From NCBI RefSeq assembly GCF_009184865.1, contig NZ_CP045096.1, positions 4,898,001-4,962,000 on the forward strand: a DNA stretch of 64,000 nt, given 5' to 3'. The notes under the pieces were generated by a model. It saw only the letters and a program-made list of their open reading frames with translations. It was not told where the DNA came from and did no database searches. Below, in pieces: positions 55,980 to 64,000 of this stretch. The stretch is from Streptomyces phaeolivaceus (GTDB lineage Bacteria; Actinomycetota; Actinomycetes; Streptomycetales; Streptomycetaceae). The translations under genes were made by a program, and so were the position numbers. Numbering within the stretch: position 1 is the stretch's first letter; each line of letters opens with the position of its first letter.

Positions 55980-58382
55980 ATGACACCTATGGGCCGACCG
56001 CCCCACCCCTTGCGCCAATTCGTGCTCAAAATGCACAGCCGCTGCGATCTGGCATGCGATCACTGCTACGTGTTCGAACACGCGGACCAAAGTTGGCAAG
56101 GTCGGCCCATCGTGACGTCGAACGACGTGCTCCGGGACACGGCGGAACGTATCGCCGAACACGCGAGAACCCACGCCCTGGACACCGTCCATGTGGTGCT
56201 CCACGGCGGTGAGCCGCTCCTGGCCGGCCGGATCCGGCTGCGCAGGGCGGCCGAGGAACTCAACGCGGCCCTCGACGGCGTATGCGCCCTGGACCTGCGC
56301 ATCCACACGAACGCCGTCACGCTCGACGAACGCTTCCTGGAACTGTTCGACGAGTTCGACATCAAGGTCGGCGTCTCCCTGGACGGCGACAAGGCCGCCA
56401 ACGACCTGCACCGCCGCTACGCCAACGGACGCAGCAGCCACGACCGGGTCCTCCGAGGCATCGCCCTGCTCAGTCGGCCCCAGTACCGCCACCTGTTCGC
56501 GGGCATCCTCTGCACCATCGACGTACGCAACGACCCGGTCGCCGTCTACGACGCGCTCGCCGAACTCGCCCCGCCGCGCGTCGACTTCCTCCTCCCGCAC
56601 GCCACCTGGGACGAACCGCCGCCGCGCCCCGCCGACGACACCGACGGCACGGCCTACGCCCGCTGGCTGCTGGCGGTGCACGACCGCTGGACCGCGGACG
56701 GCCGCCCCATGGACGTACGTGTCTTCGACTCGATCCTGCGGACCCTGCGCGGCGACAGCAGTCTGACCGAGTCGCTGGGGCTGGCCCCGGCCGACCTCGC
56801 CGTGATCGAGACCGACGGCACGTTCGAGCAGGCCGACTCGCTGAAGACCGCGTTCGACGGGGCGCCCGTCACCGGTATGGACGTACGGAACAACACGCTC
56901 GACGAGGTGGCCGCGCATCCCGGGCTCGTCGCCCGGCAGCAGGGACTGGACGGACTGGCCGAGGAGTGCCGCGGCTGCCCGGTCGTGCGCTCCTGCGGCG
57001 GCGGGCTCTACGCCCACCGGTACAGAACCGGCAGCGAGTTCAGGAACCCGTCCGTGTACTGCTCCGACCTGCTGCGTCTCATCACCGACATCCGGGACCG
57101 TCACATGGCCGACCAGTCCGTCCAGCCCGCCCTCGCCGACCACCACCTCGACGAACTGGCCACCGGTCTCGGAGCCGGCGCCACGACGAGTCTGCTGGAC
57201 CACCATCAGCTCGCCCTGGGACGCGAACTGCTGGGACTCGTCTGGCACGAGACACCGCACACCCGTCTGGGTGAGTCCGCCTGGAAGACACTGACCGTTC
57301 TCGACAGCACCGCACCGGAGTCGGTGGACCGGGTCCTGTCCCACCCCTATGTACGCCCATGGGCCCTGCGGTCCCTGCGCGGCGACGCGGAGGCCGCCGA
57401 GACGGCCATGCGCGGGGTGGCGGAGATCGCCGCGGCCGCCGCACTGCGCGCCGGGCTGACGGAGACGGTTGTCGTCCCCGTGCACGACGGGATGCTGCGG
57501 CTGCCGACGCTCGGGGTGCTCGCAGTGGGCGACACCGCTGAGCAGGCCGAGGTACGCGCGGACGCCGACGGCTTCACGGTCCGAGCGGGTGGCCAGACGT
57601 ACGAGGTGCCCTGGAAGGAGCCCAAAGTCCCGGCATGGCAGGGGAGTCGGCGATTCGAGCTGGACGGCTGGGCGGTCGCGCTGGAGGACACCGACCCCTG
57701 GCGCGACTGCCACGGGCATCCGGCACACCCCCGGCTCACCGAGGTCGAGGCAGAGGCGTGGCGGGCCGACCTGACCGCCGCGTGGGCGTGGATCCGCCGC
57801 GAACTGCCCCAGTACGCGGCCGGAATCGCCGCCGGGCTGCGCGTGGTCACGCCCCTCCTCCCCTCGGCCGACGGGTCCGACATCAGCTCCGCCGCCCGCG
57901 ACGCCTTCGGGGCCGTCGCCATCGCCCGGCCGGCCACTCCCGAGGCCCTCGCGCTGCTGCTCGTGCACGAGTTCCAGCACGTCAAGCTCGGTGCCGTACT
58001 CGATCTGACGGACCTCTACGACCCGTCCTGCGAGCAGCTGTTCTATGCGCCATGGCGCCCCGACCCGCGCCCGCTCGAAGGTCTGCTGCAGGGCACGTAT
58101 GCCCATCTCGCCGTCATCGAGTTCTGGTTCGCCCGTCGGCGGTCCGCCGTCGGTGACGACGCCCGCACCGCCGAGGTCCAGTTCTCCCGCTGGCGCGACC
58201 AGACGGCCGAGGCGGTGGCGACGCTGGCCGAGTCCGGCGCGCTGACACCGAGCGGGCAGCGGTTCGTGGCGGGAATGCGGGAGACCGTGCGGGCGATGAT
58301 GACGGCCCAGGTGGGCGCGGATGTCCTCGGCGAGGCCAGACGAGCGGCCGAGGAGCACCGGCTGGCCTGGCAGGCACGCTGA
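55980..58382 (+). CDS. fxsB: Radical SAM/SPASM maturase FxsB with C-terminal HExxH domain
   Basis: 800 aa from ATG 55980 (ATG 55989 alternative; both with weak ribosome sites). Radical SAM motif CxxxCxxC at Cys22, Cys26, Cys29 (SRCDLACDHCYVFEHAD), TIM-barrel to about 250, SPASM-type Cys at about 330 (CRGCPVVRSCGGG, CSDL). From about 400 to the end follows the HExxH extension: HEFQH at 663-667. This fusion is one of the FxsB forms; HExxH parts in these systems are described as peptide modification domains. All iron-sulfur Cys are present. Confidence 0.94.
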   Translation: MTPMGRPPHPLRQFVLKMHSRCDLACDHCYVFEHADQSWQGRPIVTSNDVLRDTAERIAEHARTHALDTVHVVLHGGEPLLAGRIRLRRAAEELNAALDGVCALDLRIHTNAVTLDERFLELFDEFDIKVGVSLDGDKAANDLHRRYANGRSSHDRVLRGIALLSRPQYRHLFAGILCTIDVRNDPVAVYDALAELAPPRVDFLLPHATWDEPPPRPADDTDGTAYARWLLAVHDRWTADGRPMDVRVFDSILRTLRGDSSLTESLGLAPADLAVIETDGTFEQADSLKTAFDGAPVTGMDVRNNTLDEVAAHPGLVARQQGLDGLAEECRGCPVVRSCGGGLYAHRYRTGSEFRNPSVYCSDLLRLITDIRDRHMADQSVQPALADHHLDELATGLGAGATTSLLDHHQLALGRELLGLVWHETPHTRLGESAWKTLTVLDSTAPESVDRVLSHPYVRPWALRSLRGDAEAAETAMRGVAEIAAAAALRAGLTETVVVPVHDGMLRLPTLGVLAVGDTAEQAEVRADADGFTVRAGGQTYEVPWKEPKVPAWQGSRRFELDGWAVALEDTDPWRDCHGHPAHPRLTEVEAEAWRADLTAAWAWIRRELPQYAAGIAAGLRVVTPLLPSADGSDISSAARDAFGAVAIARPATPEALALLLVHEFQHVKLGAVLDLTDLYDPSCEQLFYAPWRPDPRPLEGLLQGTYAHLAVIEFWFARRRSAVGDDARTAEVQFSRWRDQTAEAVATLAESGALTPSGQRFVAGMRETVRAMMTAQVGADVLGEARRAAEEHRLAWQAR

Positions 58383-58504
58383 CCGACGGGGCCGCGTCCC
58401 CACAGGGCGGACACAACATCGAGCCGCATCCGTTCGCCCTGTTCCGAACAGGACTTGTGGCTTCCTACACTAGGGGCCCAGTCACGGAGCGTCGGGGGGC
58501 ATAC

Positions 58505-59752
58505 GTGCAAGGAGCTGCTCTGGGCAGAGGGGGAAGTAGCCCCTACTTCTTCCTCAGCTACGCGCACACACCGAATCACGACTCGGGTGGCGCGGACCCC
58601 AATGTGTGGGTGAAGAAACTGTACGACGGCTTGTGCGAGCACATCATGGAACTGACCGACCTGCCGAGGGGTGCCAAGGTCGGGTTCCTGGACCAGGGCA
58701 TGGCGGTCGGTACCAAGTGGACCGACGAGTTGTCGGTGAACCTGGCGCGCTGCAAGGTGTTCGTCCCCCTGTACTCACCGCGCTACTTCATCAGCGAGCA
58801 GTGCGGCCGGGAGTGGTGGGCCTTCTCCCAGCGGCAGGTCAACCACCGGGCGCGCGGCGGCATCGCCCGGGAGAGCGCGATCATCCCGGCGTTATGGGTG
58901 CCGGTGGAACCGGCTCAAATGCCCCAGGTCGCGAGGGACTTACAGTTCAACCATGCCACGTTCGGACAGGACTACGCGGACGAGGGCTTCTACGGACTGA
59001 CCAAACTGCGCTACCTCCGTGACGAGTACGAGCGGGCCGTCTACCGCCTGGCCAAGCAGATCGTCCGGGTGGCCAACGACGCGGCGCTGGACGAGGGCAA
59101 GTTCTCCAAGGACTACGAGTCGCTGCCGGCCGCGTTCGGATCGGCCGAACACCCGCCGGAGTTCGACATCTCGGTGCTCGCCTGCACCCGTTCCGACCTG
59201 CCGCAGGGCCGCAAGCCGGACTACTACGGCGACCGGCCGCACGACTGGAACCCTTACCACCCGGAGTCGACGCTGCCGCTCGGCGACCACGCGGCCGATC
59301 TGGTGCGCACGATGGACTACAAGGTGAACGTCGGCGCCCTCGACGACAACTCCCGCATGCTCCGCCAGGAGAAGCCCAAGGCGCCGGGGCTGATGCTGCT
59401 CGACCGGTGGGCGCTCGAATCCACCAAGGGCAAGGACCTCATGGGCAAGTTGTGCGAGGAACAGCGCCCCTGGGTCAGCGTCATGATCCCGCGGCACCGC
59501 AACGACATCGTGCCCGCGGAGAAGGAGCAGCACCTGGAGGAGATCACGTACCGGACGCTGGTCCCCAGGCTGGCGGACGGCGCGGGACACTGCGCGGCCA
59601 ACGGCAGCATCCGCGATCTGGACGCCTTCGGCAGCGAGTTGCAGCGGGCGGTCGCCTCGGCCGTCTTCTACTACTGGGAGCACATCGAGACCTATCCACC
59701 GGAGGGACCACCCATCAAGCCTCCACGGCTGAAGGGGCCCGACCTGGGCTAG
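58505..59752 (+). CDS. fxsC: TIR-like protein FxsC
   Basis: 415 aa from GTG 58505 with GGGGG six bases upstream (an in-frame GTG at 58457 is possible). N-terminal TIR-like domain: PYFFLSYAHTPN (strand A box, about 10-20), VFVPLYSPRYFISEQCGREWWAF, like TIR/SEFIR. Middle and C-terminal part: ISVLACTRSDLPQGR and PWVSVMIPRHRND. Encoded two TTA codons at 58892-58894 and 58940-58942, suggesting bldA control. The role in the system is unknown. Confidence 0.9.
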   Translation: MQGAALGRGGSSPYFFLSYAHTPNHDSGGADPNVWVKKLYDGLCEHIMELTDLPRGAKVGFLDQGMAVGTKWTDELSVNLARCKVFVPLYSPRYFISEQCGREWWAFSQRQVNHRARGGIARESAIIPALWVPVEPAQMPQVARDLQFNHATFGQDYADEGFYGLTKLRYLRDEYERAVYRLAKQIVRVANDAALDEGKFSKDYESLPAAFGSAEHPPEFDISVLACTRSDLPQGRKPDYYGDRPHDWNPYHPESTLPLGDHAADLVRTMDYKVNVGALDDNSRMLRQEKPKAPGLMLLDRWALESTKGKDLMGKLCEEQRPWVSVMIPRHRNDIVPAEKEQHLEEITYRTLVPRLADGAGHCAANGSIRDLDAFGSELQRAVASAVFYYWEHIETYPPEGPPIKPPRLKGPDLG

Positions 59753-59853
59753 CACGACCCGGGTCGAGGCCCCGGCAGCACCACCTGGCACGACCACCGA
59801 AAGGCGCGCGACGAGCGAGGCCGAAAGAGGCCGACTGGGCGGAAGGCAGAAAC

Positions 59854-62800
59854 ATGGCGCAAAGCCGCAACGGCACCGTGATCACGTTCTACTCGTACAA
59901 GGGCGGTACCGGACGGACCATGGCACTCGCCAATGTGGCGTGGATCCTGGCCGCGAACGGCCATCGTGTGCTGGCCGTGGACTGGGACCTGGAGGCACCG
60001 GGCCTCCACAAGTTCTTCCACCCCTTCCTGGACGCCCAGTTACTGCGGGGCACGCCCGGGTTGATCAACCTGATCGACGAGTACCGGCGGGAGGCACTGC
60101 GCAACCTGCCCGACCGGGCGGCCGACTGGCACCGCAGCTACGCACGGGTCCGGCCGCACGCGCTCTCCCTCGACTGGGCCTTCCCCGACGGCGGCAGCCT
60201 GGACTTCCTGTCCGCCGGCAAGCGCCACCGCGACTACCCCATCGTCGGCAACATGGACTGGGACCGCTTCTACGCCAGTTACGGCGGCGGCCAGTTCTTC
60301 GACGCGATGCGCGCCGACATGCAGCGCTACTACGACTTCACCCTGATCGACAGCCGCACCGGCCTCAGCGACCTGGCGGACATCTGCACCGTGCAGATGC
60401 CCAACACCCTGGTCGTCTGCTACACCCTCAGCGAGCAGAGCATCGAGGGCGCCGCCTCCGTCGCCCAGGACATCAAGGAACTCCACGGCGACAAGGGCAT
60501 CCGCATCCTGCCCGTCGCCATGCGGATCGACCTCGGGGAGAAGGACAAGCTCGACGCCGGTCGCGCCCGCGCCAAGGAACGTTTCTCCGGTCTCCCGGCC
60601 GGCCTGAGCTCCGACCAGCTCGCCGACTACTGGGCCTCGACGGAGATCCTCTACCAGCCCTATTACGCCTACGAGGAGATCCTCGCGGCGTTCGGCGACC
60701 CGCCGAAGTCGGCCAACTCCATGCTGAGCGCCTGCGAGCGGCTCACCTCGGTCATCACCGAGGAGCGGGTGACCAAACTGCCGCCGATCAGCGAGGCGAA
60801 ACGCGCCCAGTTCAAGAGCGCGTACACCCGGCAGCGTCCGGTGCCGCTGTCCCAGCTGACGCTCTACTACGTGTCCGAGGACCGGATGTGGGTGGACTGG
60901 CTGGAGTCGGTGCTGCGCGGCACCGGCTTCGAGGTGGTGCCCAGGAACGTGCAGTCGATGCAGACGGCGGAGATCGGCGCCGAGGCGGTGCCCGGCCAGG
61001 CACACCGCGTCCTCGCCGTGCTCTCGCCGAGCTTCGTCGACTCCCGCCGGGCGCGTGCGGCCTGGGAGGCCGCGGTGCACTCCGGCGGCTCGGAGAAGCG
61101 GCAGCAGCCGGTGGCGATCCGTGTCGACGACGTGCAGCTCAGCCTGCCGTACGCCAGCCGGGGCGTCATCGATCTGAAGGGGCTCGACGAGTCGCAGGCG
61201 TACAGCGCGCTGTTGACCGGACTCGACCGCGCGGACGCGGTCTCGACCGTTTCCCCGAGCACACGCGGGCTGCGCTTTCCCAGCATCGGCAGGCGGATCT
61301 CGAACGTCCCGGCCCGATACCGGTGGTTCACCGGCCGCTCCACGATTCTGGACCGGTTGCGTGACCAACTGGCCAGCGCCCGCCCGGGACAACGACTGGC
61401 CCAGGTGCTGCACGGCCTCGGCGGGGTGGGCAAGACACAGCTCGCCCGCGAGTACGCGCACCGGTTCATGGCCGATTACGACGTGGTGTGGTGGGTGGAC
61501 GCCGAGCAGCCGGAGCTGGTGCCGCCGAAGCTGGCCGCGCTGGCCCAGCAACTCGGCGTCGGAGGTGGCGACGACGTCGGTGAGGCGGCCGAGGCGGCCA
61601 TCCAGGCGCTCAGGAGCGGGGAGCAGTACGACCGTTGGCTGTTGATCTTCGACAACGTCGAAGATCTGGACAAGGCGCTGGAACTGTTCCCGGAGCAGAC
61701 CTCGCCCGTCGCCGACAACGTCTACGGCCACCTCCTGGTCACCACCCGTGCCCGGCCGACCTCCACGCGGGTACAGCCGCTGGAGGTGGAGGTCTTCACC
61801 CGCGAGGAGAGCGTCGAGCACCTGTGCCGTCGCGTGCCCGGACTCAGCGAGGAGGACACGGCGGACGCGGACCGTGTCGCCGACGCCGTGGGCGACCTGC
61901 CGCTGGCCATCGAGGTGGCGGCAGCCTGGCTGGAGGCGACGGCGACCCCCGTCGAGGACTACATCCAGCAACTGCGCGAGCAGTCCACCCAGGTGCTGTC
62001 CGTGAAGGAAGCGGTGCAGGCCGTGGAGTACCCCTCCTCCGTCGGCGCCACCTGGAACATCTCGATCCGGCGGCTGCGCGAGGAGTCCCCGGCGGCGGCC
62101 CGTCTGCTCGAACTGTGCAGTTTCTTCGCGGCCGAGCCCATCTCGATGGGTCTGATCGGCAGCGACGCGATGATCAACGCGCTTCTGCCGTACGACAGGG
62201 ACCTCCGCGCCCGCTACATGCTCGGCCGTGTCACCCAGGCCCTGAACCGTTTCGCGCTGGCGAAGGTCGACTCCACCGACAACTCGATCCAGGTGCACCG
62301 CCTGGTGCAGGCGGCGGTCCGCGACAGCATGGGCGCGCAGAAACACGAGGACACGATCCACGAGGTGCACCGCATCCTCGCCTCGGCCCGGCCGCCCGAG
62401 GGCGCCGTGGACGACCCCGCCCAGTGGGCCGGGTACGAGGTGATCTGGCCCCATCTGACCCCCTCGAACATCCGGGAGTGCTCGGAGGAGCAGCCACGAC
62501 AGCTCATGGTCGACCGCATCCGCTACCTGTGGAAGCGTGGTGAGCTGCACGCCGCTCGCACCCTGGCCGCCCAGCTCGACGAGTTCTGGACCACCGAGTT
62601 CCCGGACGCCAACGACGAGCAGGTCCTCAATCTCCGCTTCGAACTGGCCAACGTGCTCCGCTCTCAGGGGCAGCACCAGTCCGCCCGCGACCTGGACGAG
62701 AAGACTCTCGCCAGCCAGCGGCAACTGCTCGGCGAGGGCCACCCCAGCATCCTGATCACCTCCGGCAGCCTCGCCGCCGACCTCAGGGCACTGGGCCGCT

Positions 62801-63834
62801 TCAAGGAGGCCCTGAAGCTGGACGAGCGCATCTACCGAGGCTTCCGCGAGATCTTCGGCGAGGACCACCCCCGAACACTGTCCGCCGCCAACAACCTCGC
62901 CATCGACTACCGGCTCGGCGGCAACAGCGAAGCCGCCCGCCGACTCGACGAGGACACCGTCCGCCGCCGGGCCGCCCTGCTCGGCCCACTGCACCCCTAC
63001 ACCCTGATCACCAAGGGGCACCACGCCCGCGACCTGCGCGAACTGGGCGACTACACCGGCTCGATCGAGATCCTGCGCGAGGTGCGCGAGAGCTACAAAC
63101 AGGTACTCAACCCCGATGTGCCGGAGGTGCTGCGCGTCGACAAGAGTCTCGCGGTCTCCCTACGCAAGGCGGGCCACCTCCCCGAGGCGCTGCGGCTCAC
63201 CGAGGAGGCCTGGCAGACGTACGCCCGCTATCGCGACCGCTACGGCAGCACCATCCCCGAGGCCCTGGCCTGCGGGCTCAACCTCGCCGCGGACTACTTC
63301 GCGACGGATCCCGTGAACGGCCCCGGGCGGGCGGTGATCCTGGTCAACGAGATCGTGGAGGGCTACAAGAACTCCTTCGGACTCGAACACCCGTTCGTCA
63401 TGTACTGCATCAACAATCTGTCCATCTACCACCGGGTTCTGGGGGAGCCGGAGAAAGCGGCGGAATTCAGCGAACAGGCCCTCGGCGCGCTCACGGCGGA
63501 CCTCGGGGAGGATCACCCGGCCGTCCTGTGCGCCGGGCTGAACCTCGCCAACGCCCAGAGCGATCTGGGCCTGAACGACCGGGCCGAGCGGGCGGAGCGA
63601 CAGGCGCTGGAGGGCCTGCGCCGACGGTTCGGCCCGGACCACCCCGATGTGCTGGTCAGCACCGGGAATCTCGCGAACACGCTCCGGCAGCTCGGACGCC
63701 AGGAGGAGGCCATACGGCTCCAGGAGGAGGCGGAGGCACGACTGTCCCAGATCCTGGGCGACGGGCACCCCGTCACCGAGTCGGTGCGCGTGTGGCGGCG
63801 CGTGGGCAGGGATCTGGAACCACAGCAGCTCTGA
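59854..63834 (+). CDS. fxsT: FxSxx-COOH system protein FxsT (ParA-like, TIR-like, NB-ARC, TPR)
   Basis: 1326 aa from ATG 59854 (GGAAGG upstream). Domains in order: ParA/Soj-like ATPase (about 10-300) with deviant Walker A KGGTGRT at 16-22; TIR-like region (about 330-450: LTLYYVSEDRMWVDWLESVL); NB-ARC (about 490-780) with P-loop GLGGVGKTQL near 520 and Walker B LLIFDNVED; then tetratricopeptide repeats (about 920-1310, with LGEGHP/FGEDHPRT type units). This is a STAND-type sensor architecture. One TTA codon at 60040-60042. Fourth gene of the fxs operon. Confidence 0.93.
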   Translation: MAQSRNGTVITFYSYKGGTGRTMALANVAWILAANGHRVLAVDWDLEAPGLHKFFHPFLDAQLLRGTPGLINLIDEYRREALRNLPDRAADWHRSYARVRPHALSLDWAFPDGGSLDFLSAGKRHRDYPIVGNMDWDRFYASYGGGQFFDAMRADMQRYYDFTLIDSRTGLSDLADICTVQMPNTLVVCYTLSEQSIEGAASVAQDIKELHGDKGIRILPVAMRIDLGEKDKLDAGRARAKERFSGLPAGLSSDQLADYWASTEILYQPYYAYEEILAAFGDPPKSANSMLSACERLTSVITEERVTKLPPISEAKRAQFKSAYTRQRPVPLSQLTLYYVSEDRMWVDWLESVLRGTGFEVVPRNVQSMQTAEIGAEAVPGQAHRVLAVLSPSFVDSRRARAAWEAAVHSGGSEKRQQPVAIRVDDVQLSLPYASRGVIDLKGLDESQAYSALLTGLDRADAVSTVSPSTRGLRFPSIGRRISNVPARYRWFTGRSTILDRLRDQLASARPGQRLAQVLHGLGGVGKTQLAREYAHRFMADYDVVWWVDAEQPELVPPKLAALAQQLGVGGGDDVGEAAEAAIQALRSGEQYDRWLLIFDNVEDLDKALELFPEQTSPVADNVYGHLLVTTRARPTSTRVQPLEVEVFTREESVEHLCRRVPGLSEEDTADADRVADAVGDLPLAIEVAAAWLEATATPVEDYIQQLREQSTQVLSVKEAVQAVEYPSSVGATWNISIRRLREESPAAARLLELCSFFAAEPISMGLIGSDAMINALLPYDRDLRARYMLGRVTQALNRFALAKVDSTDNSIQVHRLVQAAVRDSMGAQKHEDTIHEVHRILASARPPEGAVDDPAQWAGYEVIWPHLTPSNIRECSEEQPRQLMVDRIRYLWKRGELHAARTLAAQLDEFWTTEFPDANDEQVLNLRFELANVLRSQGQHQSARDLDEKTLASQRQLLGEGHPSILITSGSLAADLRALGRFKEALKLDERIYRGFREIFGEDHPRTLSAANNLAIDYRLGGNSEAARRLDEDTVRRRAALLGPLHPYTLITKGHHARDLRELGDYTGSIEILREVRESYKQVLNPDVPEVLRVDKSLAVSLRKAGHLPEALRLTEEAWQTYARYRDRYGSTIPEALACGLNLAADYFATDPVNGPGRAVILVNEIVEGYKNSFGLEHPFVMYCINNLSIYHRVLGEPEKAAEFSEQALGALTADLGEDHPAVLCAGLNLANAQSDLGLNDRAERAERQALEGLRRRFGPDHPDVLVSTGNLANTLRQLGRQEEAIRLQEEAEARLSQILGDGHPVTESVRVWRRVGRDLEPQQL

Positions 63835-63872
63835 CACTCGGCCGGCCGTGGTCTCTCATCTGGCGACCACGG

Positions 63873-64000
63873 CTACCTGACGAGCCAGCTCAACACACGC
63901 GTCATCACCCGTAACGCCCCGAAGTGCGCGGCACCCGGTTCGACCTCGACCCGGGCACCGGGGATGTTCCGGCCCAGCCAGCGGGTGTGCTCCACGGGGG
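63873..64000 (-). CDS. Alpha/beta hydrolase, 3' end only
   Basis: Stop TAG at 63873-63875; 42 codons open to the window edge. The visible C-terminus VEHTRWLGRNIPGARVEVEPGAAHFG ends in the His region (AHFG) that closes the Ser-Asp-His triad of alpha/beta hydrolases. The start lies outside the window. It is convergent with fxsT. Confidence 0.75.
   Translation of the reverse strand, partial: PVEHTRWLGRNIPGARVEVEPGAAHFGALRVMTRVLSWLVR

Noticed and set aside
55536..58403. 955-codon minus-strand frame
   Set aside because: Antisense of fxsB; no recognisable domain while the plus frame has full radical SAM motifs.
60040..63024. 994-codon minus-strand frame
   Set aside because: Antisense of fxsT; shadow frame.

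Overview
The window is Streptomyces chromosome. It is very G+C-rich, with GTG and TTG starts, 4-nt stop/start overlaps and leaderless-looking starts, and it carries a subtilisin-inhibitor-like (SSI) gene, pSAM2-type element genes and an FxSxx-COOH cluster. A perfect parS core (GTTTCACGTGAAAC, 22536-22549) places it in the oriC-proximal core, where Streptomyces parS sites cluster.

Layout. 1-6300: the end of a GT2/GtrA glycosyltransferase, a histidine kinase/response regulator pair, a DUF2797 protein, a 73-aa protein resembling the Tudor-like tail of UvrD/PcrA helicases, and a membrane protein. 6469-15996: a 9.5-kb integrated element bounded by 44-bp direct repeats of the 3' end of tRNA-Arg(ACG). 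It has integrase, excisionase, an XRE regulator, a DUF2742 protein, a RepA-like AAA ATPase, a phage small-terminase homologue and many small overlapping genes, but no large terminase, portal, capsid or conjugation gene. It looks like a phage satellite or remnant. 15954-16316: tRNA-Arg and tRNA-Ser(GCT). 16570-30870: core and variable genes, including the SSI-like inhibitor, a 1687-aa PAS/pseudokinase/receiver-like protein with long P/Q-rich repeats, the parS palindrome, an acyl-CoA ligase, a SigE-family ECF sigma factor, a three-gene operon like mycobacterial chsH2-chsH1-ltp2 (steroid side-chain degradation), a small secreted Asn/Gly/Ser-rich protein, and a primase/polymerase-fold protein.

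31577-42635: an 11-kb actinomycete integrative and conjugative element (AICE, pSAM2 type) in tRNA-Ser(TGA). It has int, xis, a rolling-circle rep, spd genes, an FtsK-like tra, a GntR/KorSA-type repressor, NUDIX and ATP-binding genes, a large nested palindrome, and a low-G+C cargo pair (XRE-ImmA/IrrE protease plus an unknown partner). At least four copies of an ACTCGTCTATAC-type site mark the likely KorSA operators. The rep reading frame has no ATG, GTG or TTG start in its first 197 codons.

42747-55103: core genes for an HtrA-like protease, glycerophosphodiesterase, RsbW-like ATPase, SEC-C protein, a secreted protein, a second primase/polymerase-like protein, a GAF-SpoIIE phosphatase, aminopeptidase P, a CitG-like protein and a Tat-exported intradiol dioxygenase. 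55759-63834: a complete FxSxx-COOH locus, comprising precursor FxsA (ending FNSSV), radical-SAM/SPASM maturase FxsB fused to an HExxH domain, TIR-like FxsC, and FxsT (ParA-like, TIR-like, NB-ARC and TPR domains). fxsC carries two TTA codons and fxsT one, which points to bldA-dependent expression. The window ends in the 3' part of an alpha/beta-hydrolase gene on the minus strand.
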